13,687 nt of DNA from the NCBI GenBank assembly GCA_028714935.1, contig JAQTLJ010000009.1, positions 1,604 through 15,290 of the forward strand. Direction: 5' to 3'. Numbering within the stretch: position 1 is the stretch's first letter; each line of letters starts with the position of its first letter. The DNA is from Candidatus Margulisiibacteriota bacterium (GTDB lineage: Bacteria; Margulisbacteria; WOR-1; O2-12-FULL-45-9). The position numbers were made by a program, and so were the translations under genes. The notes beneath the pieces are model-generated. The model did not search any database and was not told the DNA's origin. It saw only the letters and a program-made list of their open reading frames with translations. Of the stretch, positions 7,549 to 13,477 are shown piece after piece.

Positions 7549-7941
7549 TCACCATATCTTCAGCATGACTTCGCCGCCCAATTTTTTAGCCCGCGCTTCC
7601 TCATCGGTCATTATCCCGCGGGAAGTGGAAACGACCGCCAGCCCAAATCCCGCCTGCACTTTAAATAATGAACGAAAATCGGAATAAACACGCCTGCCCG
7701 GTTTGCTGACACGCTTCAGCCCGGCGATCAAGCCGCGTTTGTTTTCCCTGTATTTTAAAGCGACGCGTAAAAATTTCTTTTCCATCCGCTTCAGGATCTC
7801 GAATTTGCCGATAAATCCCTCCGCCGCCAAGATCTTAACGATCTCTTCCTTGATCCTGGAGTGCGGAATATCAACCATCTCCGCCCTTATCCCCTGCGCG
7901 TTTTTGATCCTCGATAACATATCTGAAATCGGATCCGCCAT
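7549..7941 (-). CDS. rpsH: 30S ribosomal protein S8
   Basis: S8 is a primary 16S rRNA binder and, in E. coli, the repressor of the spc operon. The 130-residue product begins M-A-D-P-I-S-D-M-L-S-R-I-K-N-A (1 to 15). Its C-terminal rRNA-binding signature S-T-S-R-G-I-M-T-D-E-E-A-R (104 to 116) is followed by K-K-L-G-G-E-V and a final tryptophan. The segment before the signature (SLFKVQAGFG) departs slightly from the common P-x-V-x-x-G-x-G form. A GGAGG site lies in the 10-base spacer after rpsN. The stop is TGA. Confidence 0.98.
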   Translation of the reverse strand: MADPISDMLSRIKNAQGIRAEMVDIPHSRIKEEIVKILAAEGFIGKFEILKRMEKKFLRVALKYRENKRGLIAGLKRVSKPGRRVYSDFRSLFKVQAGFGLAVVSTSRGIMTDEEARAKKLGGEVMLKIW

Positions 7942-7951
7942 TTATTCCTCC

Positions 7952-8137
7952 TTACCAACTTGACTTCGTGACACCGGGCAGCTGCCCTTTATGGGCCAAA
8001 TTCCTGAAGCATATCCGGCAAATGCCGAATTTGCGAATATAGCTTCTCGCTCTCCCACAAAGATGGCAGCGGTTTTTCCTGCGGGTCGAGAACTTAGGCT
8101 CCCGCTTGAGTCTTTCCATCCAAGATGTCTTTGCCAT
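7952..8137 (-). CDS. rpsN: 30S ribosomal protein S14, short zinc form (type Z)
   Basis: S14 is a 30S head protein that binds 16S rRNA next to S3 and S10. At 61 residues this is the short zinc form (also called rpsZ or rpsN1), not the roughly 100-residue zinc-free form of E. coli. Ligands C24, C27, C40 and C43 form the zinc ribbon in C-H-L-C-G-R and C-R-I-C-F-R. The tail LPGVTKSSW is typical. The ATG follows AGGAG with a 6-base gap, in the longest spacer of the window (26 bases after rplE). The stop is TAA. Confidence 0.98.
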   Translation of the reverse strand: MAKTSWMERLKREPKFSTRRKNRCHLCGRARSYIRKFGICRICFRNLAHKGQLPGVTKSSW

Positions 8138-8163
8138 TTATGACTCCTTTTGCCGGATCTGAG

Positions 8164-8709
8164 CTAGGCCGCGGCCCGGAAAGGAACGCCGATCGCTTCT
8201 AATAGCTTGCGCGCTTCCTGATCGGTCCTGGCCGAAGTGACAATCGTTATATCCATTCCCCTGACCCGGTCAACCTTTTCATAATCAACTTCCGGAAAGA
8301 TCAGCTGTTCTTTTATGCCAAAAGTGTAATTGCCGCGGCCGTCAAACGACTTTGGATTAACACCTTTAAAATCCCTGATCTTTGGCAAACAAATATTTAT
8401 TAACTTATTTAAAAAGCCGTACATCCTATTGCCCCTCAGAGTAACTTTCAATCCGATCGGCAGGTTGGTCCTGATCTTAAAAGCCGCGATCGACTTCTTT
8501 GATTTCATGACGGCCGGTTTCTGCCCGGTGATATCAGCCAATTCTTTGGCGGAAACATCAATGGCTTTGGGATTTTCCCGCGCCTCACCTACCCCGCGGT
8601 TAATTACTACTTTTAGCACCCGCGGCGCCCTCATGGGATTTTTAAATTCACCGGTTTTTAATAAGGCCGGTAATATTTCTTTAAAATATCTTTCTTTCAG
8701 GTCTTTCAT
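8164..8709 (-). CDS. rplE: 50S ribosomal protein L5
   Basis: L5 binds 5S rRNA and forms the bridge to the 30S head. The 181-residue product has the usual features: the N-terminal M-K-D-L-K-E-R-Y segment, P-R-V-L-K-V-V-I-N-R-G-V-G (29 to 41), the hinge T-G-Q-K-P (61 to 65), the basic loop K-S-I-A-A-F-K-I-R (72 to 80), and P-I-G-L-K-V-T-L-R-G (84 to 93). The C-terminus has FPEVDYEKV (138 to 146) and G-M-D-I-T-I-V-T-S-A (151 to 160). The start is one base after the rplX TGA, so coupling is likely. The stop is TAG. Normal length for the family. Confidence 0.99.
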   Translation of the reverse strand: MKDLKERYFKEILPALLKTGEFKNPMRAPRVLKVVINRGVGEARENPKAIDVSAKELADITGQKPAVMKSKKSIAAFKIRTNLPIGLKVTLRGNRMYGFLNKLINICLPKIRDFKGVNPKSFDGRGNYTFGIKEQLIFPEVDYEKVDRVRGMDITIVTSARTDQEARKLLEAIGVPFRAAA

Positions 8710-8710
8710 G

Positions 8711-9037
8711 TCACACCTTATCGATCATTTCGCTGCAGCGGCCGCAGCTCCGGATCAGCCTGCCTTCCAGCTCTTTGCTCTTTACCCTGGTCGGCTCGCT
8801 GCATCTCGGGCAAACCAGCATCAGTTTCGAAATGAAAATAGGCAGAGCTTTCTCAATAATGCCGCCCCGGAAGTTCTTTGTCGGTTTCTGATGGCGCTTC
8901 GCCACATTGACCCGTTCAACTACCGCAGCCCCAGTTTTGGAAAAGATTTCCAGGACCTTACCTTTTTTCCCCTTATCCTTGCCGGCCAGGACAACGACTG
9001 TATCGCCTTTTTTTATCTTAAACTTCTGATGCTTCAC
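8711..9037 (-). CDS. rplX: 50S ribosomal protein L24, GTG start, C-terminal Cys4 site
   Basis: L24 is an early 50S assembly initiator located at the exit tunnel. The 108-residue product starts with GTG at 9037 and has the KOW motif K-G-D-T-V-V-V-L-A-G-K-D-K-G-K-K-G (10 to 26). It continues with the conserved G-G-I-I-E-K (58 to 63). The C-terminal part contains C76-P-R-C79 and C98-G-R-C101, a probable zinc ribbon found in many bacterial L24 proteins but reduced in E. coli. The GTG shares its G with the rplN TAG stop (TAGTG), with a GGAGG site 7 bases upstream. The stop is TGA. Confidence 0.97.
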   Translation of the reverse strand: MKHQKFKIKKGDTVVVLAGKDKGKKGKVLEIFSKTGAAVVERVNVAKRHQKPTKNFRGGIIEKALPIFISKLMLVCPRCSEPTRVKSKELEGRLIRSCGRCSEMIDKV

Positions 9038-9405
9038 TACACAACCTCCGGCGCCAGGGAAATAATTTTCATAAACTCCTTATCCCTTAGCTCTCTTGCG
9101 ACCGGGCCAAAAACCCTTGTGCCGCGCGGATTCTTGTCTTGAGTGATCACAACAATGGCATTATCATCGAACGCGACATATGACCCATCCGGCCGCCGGA
9201 GCGGTTTTTTGAGCCGCACGATCACGCCGTAAACGATCTCGCTCTTTTTAACCGTCATGTTCGGGGCCGCCTCTTTTACCACACCGACAATAATATCGCC
9301 GATGCCGGCATAACGCCGGTTGGACCCGCCCAAGACCCGGATACACATCACTATCTTGGCGCCGGTATTATCGGCAACATCTAGCATACTTCTTGGCTGG
9401 ATCAA
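9037..9405 (-). CDS. rplN: 50S ribosomal protein L14, TTG start
   Basis: L14 is a highly conserved 50S protein that contacts L19 and the 30S subunit. The 122-residue product equals the standard bacterial length. It opens M-I-Q-P-R-S-M-L-D-V-A-D-N-T-G-A-K (1 to 17). The signature region is GGSNRRYAGIGDIIVGVVKEA (26 to 46), and it also has the V-R-L-K-K-P-L-R-R-P-D-G-S (63 to 75) segment and G-T-R-V-F-G-P-V-A-R-E-L-R (95 to 107). The start is TTG at 9405, overlapping the rpsQ TGA as TTGA, with a strong TGGGGAGG site 7 bases upstream. The stop TAG overlaps the rplX GTG. Confidence 0.98.
   Translation of the reverse strand: MIQPRSMLDVADNTGAKIVMCIRVLGGSNRRYAGIGDIIVGVVKEAAPNMTVKKSEIVYGVIVRLKKPLRRPDGSYVAFDDNAIVVITQDKNPRGTRVFGPVARELRDKEFMKIISLAPEVV
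9045..9049 (-). promoter_or_regulatory. Ribosome binding site that fixes the rplX GTG start
   Basis: The coding strand reads GGAGG inside the final codons of rplN, 7 bases ahead of the GTG at 9037. It supports the GTG start of L24 and the family-typical N-terminus M-K-H-Q-K-F-K. Confidence 0.8.
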
Positions 9406-9749
9406 AGCTTTTCCTCCCCACTCACTATTGGCGGCTCAACCGCTTCAGCCGCCGCCTCTTTCTTCTCTCTTTTCTTCGGCCGTTCGTGAGCTTTCACCTT
9501 TGCCTTGCCTAACACTTTAACGATGCGCCATCTTTTATCCCGAGAAATCGGCCTGGTCTCAATAATTTCCACCAGGTCCCCGATCGCGCATGTATTCTCC
9601 TCATCATGCACCTTAAATTTGGTCGTCGCTCTAACAACTTTGTGGTAAAAAGCATGTTGATAGATGCGCTCAACTTCTACGACCACGGTCTTGCTCATCT
9701 TATTGCTGACCACGACCCCGGTCCTTGCTTTTCTTTTGCCTCTTTCCAT
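9402..9749 (-). CDS. rpsQ: 30S ribosomal protein S17 with a charged C-terminal extension
   Basis: S17 is a primary 16S rRNA-binding OB-fold protein. Starting at the ATG at 9749 it is 115 residues, against about 80 to 90 in most bacteria. The core (about 5 to 82) has R-T-G-V-V-V-S-N-K-M-S-K-T-V-V-V (9 to 24), the Y-H-K-V-V-R-A-T-T-K-F-K-V-H-D-E segment (35 to 50), and I-E-T-R-P-I-S-R-D-K-R-W-R (63 to 75). Residues 83 to 115 form a Lys, Glu and Ala-rich tail unlike the core. The frame stays open upstream to 9794, but that extra stretch lies inside rpmC and is rejected. A GGGGAG site precedes the ATG. The stop is TGA. Confidence 0.95.
   Translation of the reverse strand: MERGKRKARTGVVVSNKMSKTVVVEVERIYQHAFYHKVVRATTKFKVHDEENTCAIGDLVEIIETRPISRDKRWRIVKVLGKAKVKAHERPKKREKKEAAAEAVEPPIVSGEEKL
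9413..9420 (-). promoter_or_regulatory. Ribosome binding site that fixes the rplN TTG start
   Basis: The coding strand reads TGGGGAGG near the end of rpsQ, 7 bases ahead of the TTG at 9405. The TTG start gives the standard 122-residue L14 with the usual M-I-Q-P opening. Confidence 0.85.
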
Positions 9750-9750
9750 C

Positions 9751-9966
9751 TTAGTTCTGCTCCCCGCCCCGAGTCTTTTGCGGGGCTTTCTCATTGATAA
9801 TAGTTAAAACCCTGGCAACCTCTCTTCTTAATTCCCTGACCTTGAACGGATTTTTCAGCTGCTGATTAGCCTTAGCAAATCTTGCCAGCATCAGTTCCCG
9901 CCGCAAATCCTGCCCTTTCTTCGTTAATTCCTCGATCGTTAAGTCTCTCAACTCGGATGTTTTCAT
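9751..9966 (-). CDS. rpmC: 50S ribosomal protein L29
   Basis: L29 is a small two-helix 50S protein near the exit tunnel, where it contacts the signal recognition particle and trigger factor with L23. The 71-residue product has the usual pattern: the N-terminal helix M-K-T-S-E-L-R-D-L-T (1 to 10), the E-L-M-L-A-R-F-A-K-A-N-Q segment (24 to 35), and the C-terminal helix R-E-L-R-R-E-V-A-R-V-L-T-I-I-N-E-K (43 to 59), then a short glycine- and basic-rich tail. The ATG overlaps the rplP TAA by one base (TAATG). The rpsQ start follows the TAA after one base. Confidence 0.98.
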   Translation of the reverse strand: MKTSELRDLTIEELTKKGQDLRRELMLARFAKANQQLKNPFKVRELRREVARVLTIINEKAPQKTRGGEQN

Positions 9967-10376
9967 TATTCTTTCACCACAACCCTGGTTTTTAACGGCA
10001 GCTTAAAGCTTGCCAGGCGGAAGGCCTCTTTGGCATCGGCCAAAGGAATGCCGGCAATCTCAAAAACAATATGGCCCCGCCTGACCGGCACAACGAAAGC
10101 AACGGGAGCACCCTTCCCTCCACCCATACGGGTTTCTGCCGGCCGGGCAGTAATAACTTTATCCGCGACAGTGCGCACCCAGACCTTCCCGCCTCTTTTG
10201 AGTTGATGGGTCAAAGCTTTTCTCGCCGCCTCGATTTGATTAGTGGTCAAATGGCCGCACTCAATCATCTGCAGCCCGAACTCGCCAAAATTTATCGTGG
10301 TGCCGGTTGCCGCTACCCCTCTGACACGGCCTCTTTGATTTTTCCTGAATTTTGTTTTGGCTGGAATTAAAGGCAC
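9966..10376 (-). CDS. rplP: 50S ribosomal protein L16, GTG start
   Basis: L16 helps form the A-site tRNA pocket and the central protuberance of the 50S subunit. The 136-residue product has the classic start M-P-L-I-P-A-K-T-K-F-R-K (1 to 12) and the R-G-R-V-R-G segment (15 to 20). It continues with Q-I-E-A-A-R-K-A-L-T (47 to 56), then ARPAETRMGGGKGAPVAFV (77 to 95), which includes R83 in the loop near the peptidyl transferase centre. The end is L-P-L-K-T-R-V-V (127 to 134). The start is GTG at 10376, sharing its G with the rpsC TAG (TAGTG). A strong AAGGGGAG site lies 6 bases upstream. The stop is TAA, overlapping rpmC. Confidence 0.98.
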   Translation of the reverse strand: MPLIPAKTKFRKNQRGRVRGVAATGTTINFGEFGLQMIECGHLTTNQIEAARKALTHQLKRGGKVWVRTVADKVITARPAETRMGGGKGAPVAFVVPVRRGHIVFEIAGIPLADAKEAFRLASFKLPLKTRVVVKE

Positions 10377-11074
10377 TAAACGCTCCCCTTCTCAGCTTCT
10401 TGTGGAGTTGCCGCCGCAACCGCGACCTTTGCTCCCGCAGCTTTTTCTTTCAATACTTCCCCTTTAAAGATCCAAACCTTTACGCCGATCTTCCCATAAA
10501 GCGTCATCGCTTCAGCAAAGCCGTAGTCAATTTTGGCGCGCAAAGTCTGAAGCGGGACTCGGCCAGCACGATACGTTTCAGTGCGGGCAATTTCCGACCC
10601 CCCCAGCCTGCCGCCGCAAACAACTTTAATCCCCTTGCCGCCTGACCGCAGGGCCTTAGAAACCGCCTGCTTCATCGCCCGGCGGTAAGCGATCCGGCGT
10701 TCCAACTGCGAAGCGATAAATTCAGCTACTAAGACCGCACAGGCCTCAGGATTTTTCTCTTCCTGGATATTCAATTGGATCTGCTTGCTGGTCATGTTCA
10801 TCAGTTCTTCGCGAATGGCCGCCACTTCTTTCCCGCCTTTGCCAATGATCAATCACGGCCTGGGGGTATGGATATCGATCTCGATCTGGTTAGCTTTTCT
10901 GCCGATCCAGATCCGGGAGATCCCCGCCTTATAAAGATTTTCCTTGAGATATTTTCTCAGTTTAATGTCTTCCGCCAGCTGTTTGCCATACTCGGCATCA
11001 CTGGCGTACCAAAAACTTTCCCACCCCTCAATGATCCCGATCCGCAACCCTTTAGGATTTACCTTCTGTCCCAT
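10376..11074 (-). CDS. rpsC: 30S ribosomal protein S3, frame interrupted by UGA at codon 74
   Basis: S3 lines the mRNA entry tunnel of the 30S subunit and takes part in mRNA unwinding. Read through, it is 232 residues. The N-terminus is M-G-Q-K-V-N-P-K-G-L (1 to 10). The KH domain spans about 39 to 107, with the GXXG loop G78-K-G-G81, and the S3 C-terminal domain about 119 to 205. R131, R132 and K135 fall at the same numbers as the E. coli helicase residues, so no codon is lost. Codon 74 (10853 to 10855) is TGA where the family has glycine in H-T-x-R-P-G, one base from GGA. The remaining frame is clean. The ATG shares one base with the rplV TAA. The final stop TAG overlaps the rplP start. Automated annotation may split it into 73- and 158-residue pieces. 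Confidence 0.9.
10383..10390 (-). promoter_or_regulatory. Ribosome binding site that fixes the rplP GTG start
   Basis: The coding strand reads AAGGGGAG in the last codons of rpsC, 6 bases ahead of the GTG at 10376. It supports GTG as the L16 start. It also means L16 can be translated from its own site even if ribosomes stop early in rpsC. Confidence 0.8.
10853..10855 (-). other. In-frame UGA codon inside rpsC, at a conserved glycine position
   Basis: On the coding strand the codons run CAT ACC CCC AGG CCG TGA TTG ATC ATT GGC, that is H-T-P-R-P-stop-L-I-I-G. The S3 family normally reads H-T-x-R-P-G-(I/V)-(V/I)-I-G here. One base change from GGA yields TGA. I see no Shine-Dalgarno motif ahead of the TTG that follows, and I did not recognise a selenocysteine-type stem loop by eye. 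Confidence 0.9.
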
Positions 11075-11451
11075 TAACTTGCCTCCTTAGGATGCTGCTC
11101 TGTCTTTTTTGAAGATTCTTTTTGGCCCAGCCAGACGGTGACATGGCTTGTCCGCTTGAAGATCGGAAATATGCGCCCGCGCGCCCGCGGCTGCCATCTT
11201 TTCATGGTAATGCCTTTATTGACAAAAGTTTGATTGACAATTAACGACTCCTCCGCCAGTTTATAATTATTCTTCGCGTTGGCAACAGCGGATTTTATGA
11301 CCTTTTCCAATATCCTTGCGCCCTTCTGCGGCATAAATTTCAGCAGCTGCAGCGCTTCGAGCGCCAGCTTGCCGCGAACTACTTCCGCTACCCGTCCCAG
11401 CTTGCGGGGGGCGATCTTTACCCATTTCGCTTGTGCTATTATTTTCATCAT
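11074..11451 (-). CDS. rplV: 50S ribosomal protein L22
   Basis: L22 lines the polypeptide exit tunnel, where its loop contributes to arrest-peptide sensing and macrolide response. The 125-residue product has the common body K-I-A-P-R-K-L-G-R-V-A (12 to 22) and A-V-A-N-A-K-N-N-Y (56 to 64). Its long-loop signature is G-I-T-M-K-R-W-Q-P-R-A-R-G-R-I-F (80 to 95), followed by K-R-T-S-H-V-T-V (99 to 106). Residues 110 to 125 are a hydrophilic tail. Two consecutive ATGs occur. The first, at 11451, overlaps the rpsS TGA as ATGA. The second, at 11448, cannot be excluded. The ribosome site is weak, so coupling to rpsS is likely. The stop is TAA. Confidence 0.98.
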   Translation of the reverse strand: MMKIIAQAKWVKIAPRKLGRVAEVVRGKLALEALQLLKFMPQKGARILEKVIKSAVANAKNNYKLAEESLIVNQTFVNKGITMKRWQPRARGRIFPIFKRTSHVTVWLGQKESSKKTEQHPKEAS

Positions 11452-11732
11452 GTCAATGTTGTTGTTTTATCGGTCGGCGCCCCGTGGCCCCTAAAAAGCC
11501 GCGTGTGGGAGAATTCCCCCAGCTTATGCCCGACCATGTTTTCAGTCACATAAACCGGGATATGTTTCCTGCCGTTATGCACCGCAAAAGTTAAACCGAT
11601 CATCTCCGGGATGATCGTACTTCTTCTGGCCCAGGTTTTTATGATCTTCTTATCTCCCGAAACTTCGCTTTTCTGGATCTTTCTTAATAGCTTTTCATCG
11701 ATAAACGGGCCTTTTTTTACTGAACGTCCCAT
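11448..11732 (-). CDS. rpsS: 30S ribosomal protein S19
   Basis: S19 is a 30S head protein that pairs with S13 and approaches the A-site tRNA. The 94-residue product opens MGRSVKKGPFID (1 to 12) and has K-T-W-A-R-R-S-T-I (32 to 40). The strongly conserved block is A-V-H-N-G-R-K-H-I-P-V-Y-V-T-E-N-M-V-G-H-K-L-G-E-F (50 to 74), followed by T-R-L-F-R-G-H (77 to 83). A GGGAGG site sits in the 16-base spacer after rplB. The stop is TGA, overlapping the rplV start. Confidence 0.99.
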   Translation of the reverse strand: MGRSVKKGPFIDEKLLRKIQKSEVSGDKKIIKTWARRSTIIPEMIGLTFAVHNGRKHIPVYVTENMVGHKLGEFSHTRLFRGHGAPTDKTTTLT

Positions 11733-11748
11733 CTCTTATTGCCTCCCA

Positions 11749-12573
11749 TTAGATCCGCCGCATTAGAATAAAACGCTCGCTTCTGCGCCGCGGTTTCCTG
11801 GTCTTCTTGCCCAGCGTCGGTTTGCCCCAAGGCGTGACCGGCTGCTTTCGTCCAATGCCGGACTTGCCTTCCCCGCCGCCATGCGGATGGTCGCAGGGGT
11901 TCATGGCCGAGCCTCTAACATGCGGACGCCAGCCCTTCCATCTTTTCCGGCCGGCTTTTCCCAGGACAACATTTTTCGCGTCCAGATTGCCGATCTGTCC
12001 TACCGTCGCCCGGCAGGAAATATGAACCATCCGTTGTTCTCCCGAAGGAAGCTTGATGATGGCATATTCACCCTCTTTAGCTACCAGGCTGACGCCGGCG
12101 CCAGCAGCCCGGGCAAATATTCCCCCGGCTCCCGGCTCCAGCTCAATATTATGGATAACCGTGCCGACCGGTATCGAGCGGAGCGGCAAAGCGTTCCCGG
12201 GCTTGATATCCGCATCCGCGCCGGAGCTGACCGTATCACCGTCAGACAAACCGAGCGGTGCCAGGATGTATCTTTTTTCGCCGTCTTGATATTGCAGCAG
12301 AGCAATGCGCGCATTCCGGTTTGGGTCATATTCAATCCCAACAACCTTGGCCGTCATATCTTTGTCGCGCTTAAAATCAATGGCCCGATACAGCCGCCTG
12401 CTCCCTCCACCCCGATGGCGGGAGGAAATCCTGCCGCGCCAATCCCGGCCGGCAGCCTTTCCCAGGCGCGTCATAAGGCTCTTTTCAGGCCGGTGCTTGG
12501 TGATGTCAGAAAAATCATCAGCGATATGAAATCTCTGCCCGCTGGTTACCGGATTTTTACTTTTCACTCCCAT
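11749..12573 (-). CDS. rplB: 50S ribosomal protein L2
   Basis: L2 is a primary 23S rRNA-binding protein at the subunit interface, needed for subunit association and peptidyl transfer. The 274-residue product aligns end to end with the family. Conserved blocks include G-R-I-S-S-R-H-R-G-G-G (47 to 57), D-F-K-R-D-K-D (66 to 72), E-Y-D-P-N-R-N-A (81 to 88) and N-I-E-L-E-P-G-A-G-G (142 to 151). H229, the residue tied to peptidyl transferase activity in E. coli, is at the same number within NPCDHPHGGGEG (225 to 236). The ATG shares one base with the rplW TAA (TAATG). The stop is TAA. Confidence 0.99.
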   Translation of the reverse strand: MGVKSKNPVTSGQRFHIADDFSDITKHRPEKSLMTRLGKAAGRDWRGRISSRHRGGGSRRLYRAIDFKRDKDMTAKVVGIEYDPNRNARIALLQYQDGEKRYILAPLGLSDGDTVSSGADADIKPGNALPLRSIPVGTVIHNIELEPGAGGIFARAAGAGVSLVAKEGEYAIIKLPSGEQRMVHISCRATVGQIGNLDAKNVVLGKAGRKRWKGWRPHVRGSAMNPCDHPHGGGEGKSGIGRKQPVTPWGKPTLGKKTRKPRRRSERFILMRRI

Positions 12574-12854
12574 TAGACTTCAAGCTCCTCTATTTTTTGG
12601 CCTGGCGCCAAGGTCACATAGGCTTTTTTTGATCGGGAAGTTCTGCCGATCGATTTCCCCATCACCCTGCGCTTCGGCCGAACATTACTGGTATTGACCG
12701 CCATAACCTTGACCTTAAACAGCTTTGCCACCGCCTGGGCAATTTCAATTTTTGTCGCCCTAGTATGCACTTTAAAGGCGTAACGTGAAGCTGCCTTGCC
12801 ACCGACAGCTTTCTCGGTGATCAACGGTTCAATAATTATTTGTTCGGGGTACAT
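12573..12854 (-). CDS. rplW: 50S ribosomal protein L23
   Basis: L23 sits at the exit of the nascent-chain tunnel and docks trigger factor, SRP and SecY. The ATG at 12854 gives 93 residues, the normal length. The start is M-Y-P-E-Q-I-I-I-E-P-L-I-T-E-K (1 to 15), followed by Y-A-F-K-V-H (25 to 30) and the I-x-x-A-V-x-x-L-F-x-V-K-V block (38 to 50). The extended loop has R-P-K-R-R-V-M-G-K (59 to 67). The open frame reaches 12908, but that longer version lies inside rplD and is rejected. The ATG shares one base with the rplD TAA, with a GAGGAGG site upstream. The stop is TAA. Confidence 0.98.
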   Translation of the reverse strand: MYPEQIIIEPLITEKAVGGKAASRYAFKVHTRATKIEIAQAVAKLFKVKVMAVNTSNVRPKRRVMGKSIGRTSRSKKAYVTLAPGQKIEELEV

Positions 12855-13477
12855 TAAGCTAAAGCCTCCTCTAGACTGGCAATCGCCTTCTTCTCGGCCA
12901 GCAGCCACTCGGCGTTCAATAAGTCAAAAATATTCAGTTCCCGTGACCGGGTTATTTTTACGCCCCGAATATTCCTGGCGGCCCTTTCAAACTGTTCATT
13001 ATCCTTATCCATGACCAGCAATATTTTCCCGGACACTCCCAGATCCAATAATAATTTCACGGCCAATTTCGTCTTCGGTCCAGACAGCTTGAATTCGTCA
13101 ACTACTTTTACTTTCCCTTCTTTTGCCTTATCCGATAAAGCAACTTTCAGGGCCAGCTTTCTGGCTTTTTTCGGCAGAGCAAAACCGTAATCCCTGGGTT
13201 TTGGCCCAAAGACCACGCCGCCTTTTCTCCAGAGCGGAGATCGGTTGCTGCCCGCCCTGGCGCGACCGGTCCCTTTCTGCTTCCACGGCTTCTTGCCGCC
13301 GCCGCTGACTTCTGCCTTGGTTTTGGAGCCATGTGTTCCCCGGCGCGTTGAAGCCAGATACCAGACCAGCGCTGTTTGAACGACCGGCTCATTTAGTTTT
13401 TGCCCAAAAACCTCATTTGACGCCGAGACTTTCCCGGCGCTCTTACCACTCAAATCACATAACGGTAGATCAATCAT
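12854..13477 (-). CDS. rplD: 50S ribosomal protein L4
   Basis: L4 has a globular domain plus a long loop that reaches into the exit tunnel. In E. coli it also represses the S10 operon and binds RNase E. The 207-residue product is normal length. The tunnel loop (about 50 to 97) contains T-K-A-E-V-S-G-G-G-K-K-P-W (53 to 65), K-Q-K-G-T-G-R-A-R-A-G-S-N-R-S-P (66 to 81) and G-G-V-V-F-G-P-K-P-R-D-Y (86 to 97). All three are typical. The ATG overlaps the rplC TGA as ATGA. The S10 leader where L4 would act lies outside this window, so autoregulation cannot be judged. Confidence 0.99.
   Translation of the reverse strand: MIDLPLCDLSGKSAGKVSASNEVFGQKLNEPVVQTALVWYLASTRRGTHGSKTKAEVSGGGKKPWKQKGTGRARAGSNRSPLWRKGGVVFGPKPRDYGFALPKKARKLALKVALSDKAKEGKVKVVDEFKLSGPKTKLAVKLLLDLGVSGKILLVMDKDNEQFERAARNIRGVKITRSRELNIFDLLNAEWLLAEKKAIASLEEALA

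Noticed and set aside
8330..9142. Plus-strand open frame of 270 codons opposite rplE, rplX and part of rplN
   Set aside because: It spans three certain minus-strand genes, its product resembles nothing I know, and it is explained as the antisense shadow of their codon use.
9750..9794. Longer start for rpsQ (15 extra codons)
   Set aside because: The extension lies inside rpmC; the ATG at 9749 has a good ribosome site and begins at the S17 core.
10853..10855. UGA as selenocysteine in S3
   Set aside because: The position aligns with glycine, not cysteine, and I recognised no selenocysteine insertion stem loop after it; S3 is not a known selenoprotein.
10376..11074. Genome-wide UGA-to-glycine code (as in Gracilibacteria or SR1)
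   Set aside because: Ten genes in the same window stop at TGA at the correct lengths, and no other gene has an internal TGA.
11881..12576. Plus-strand open frame of 231 codons opposite rplB
   Set aside because: Lies wholly antisense to L2, whose protein is conserved end to end; no ribosome site or family feature supports it.
12855..12908. Longer start for rplW (18 extra codons)
   Set aside because: It is out-of-frame rplD sequence; the ATG at 12854 with its TAATG junction and GAGGAGG site gives the normal 93-residue L23.
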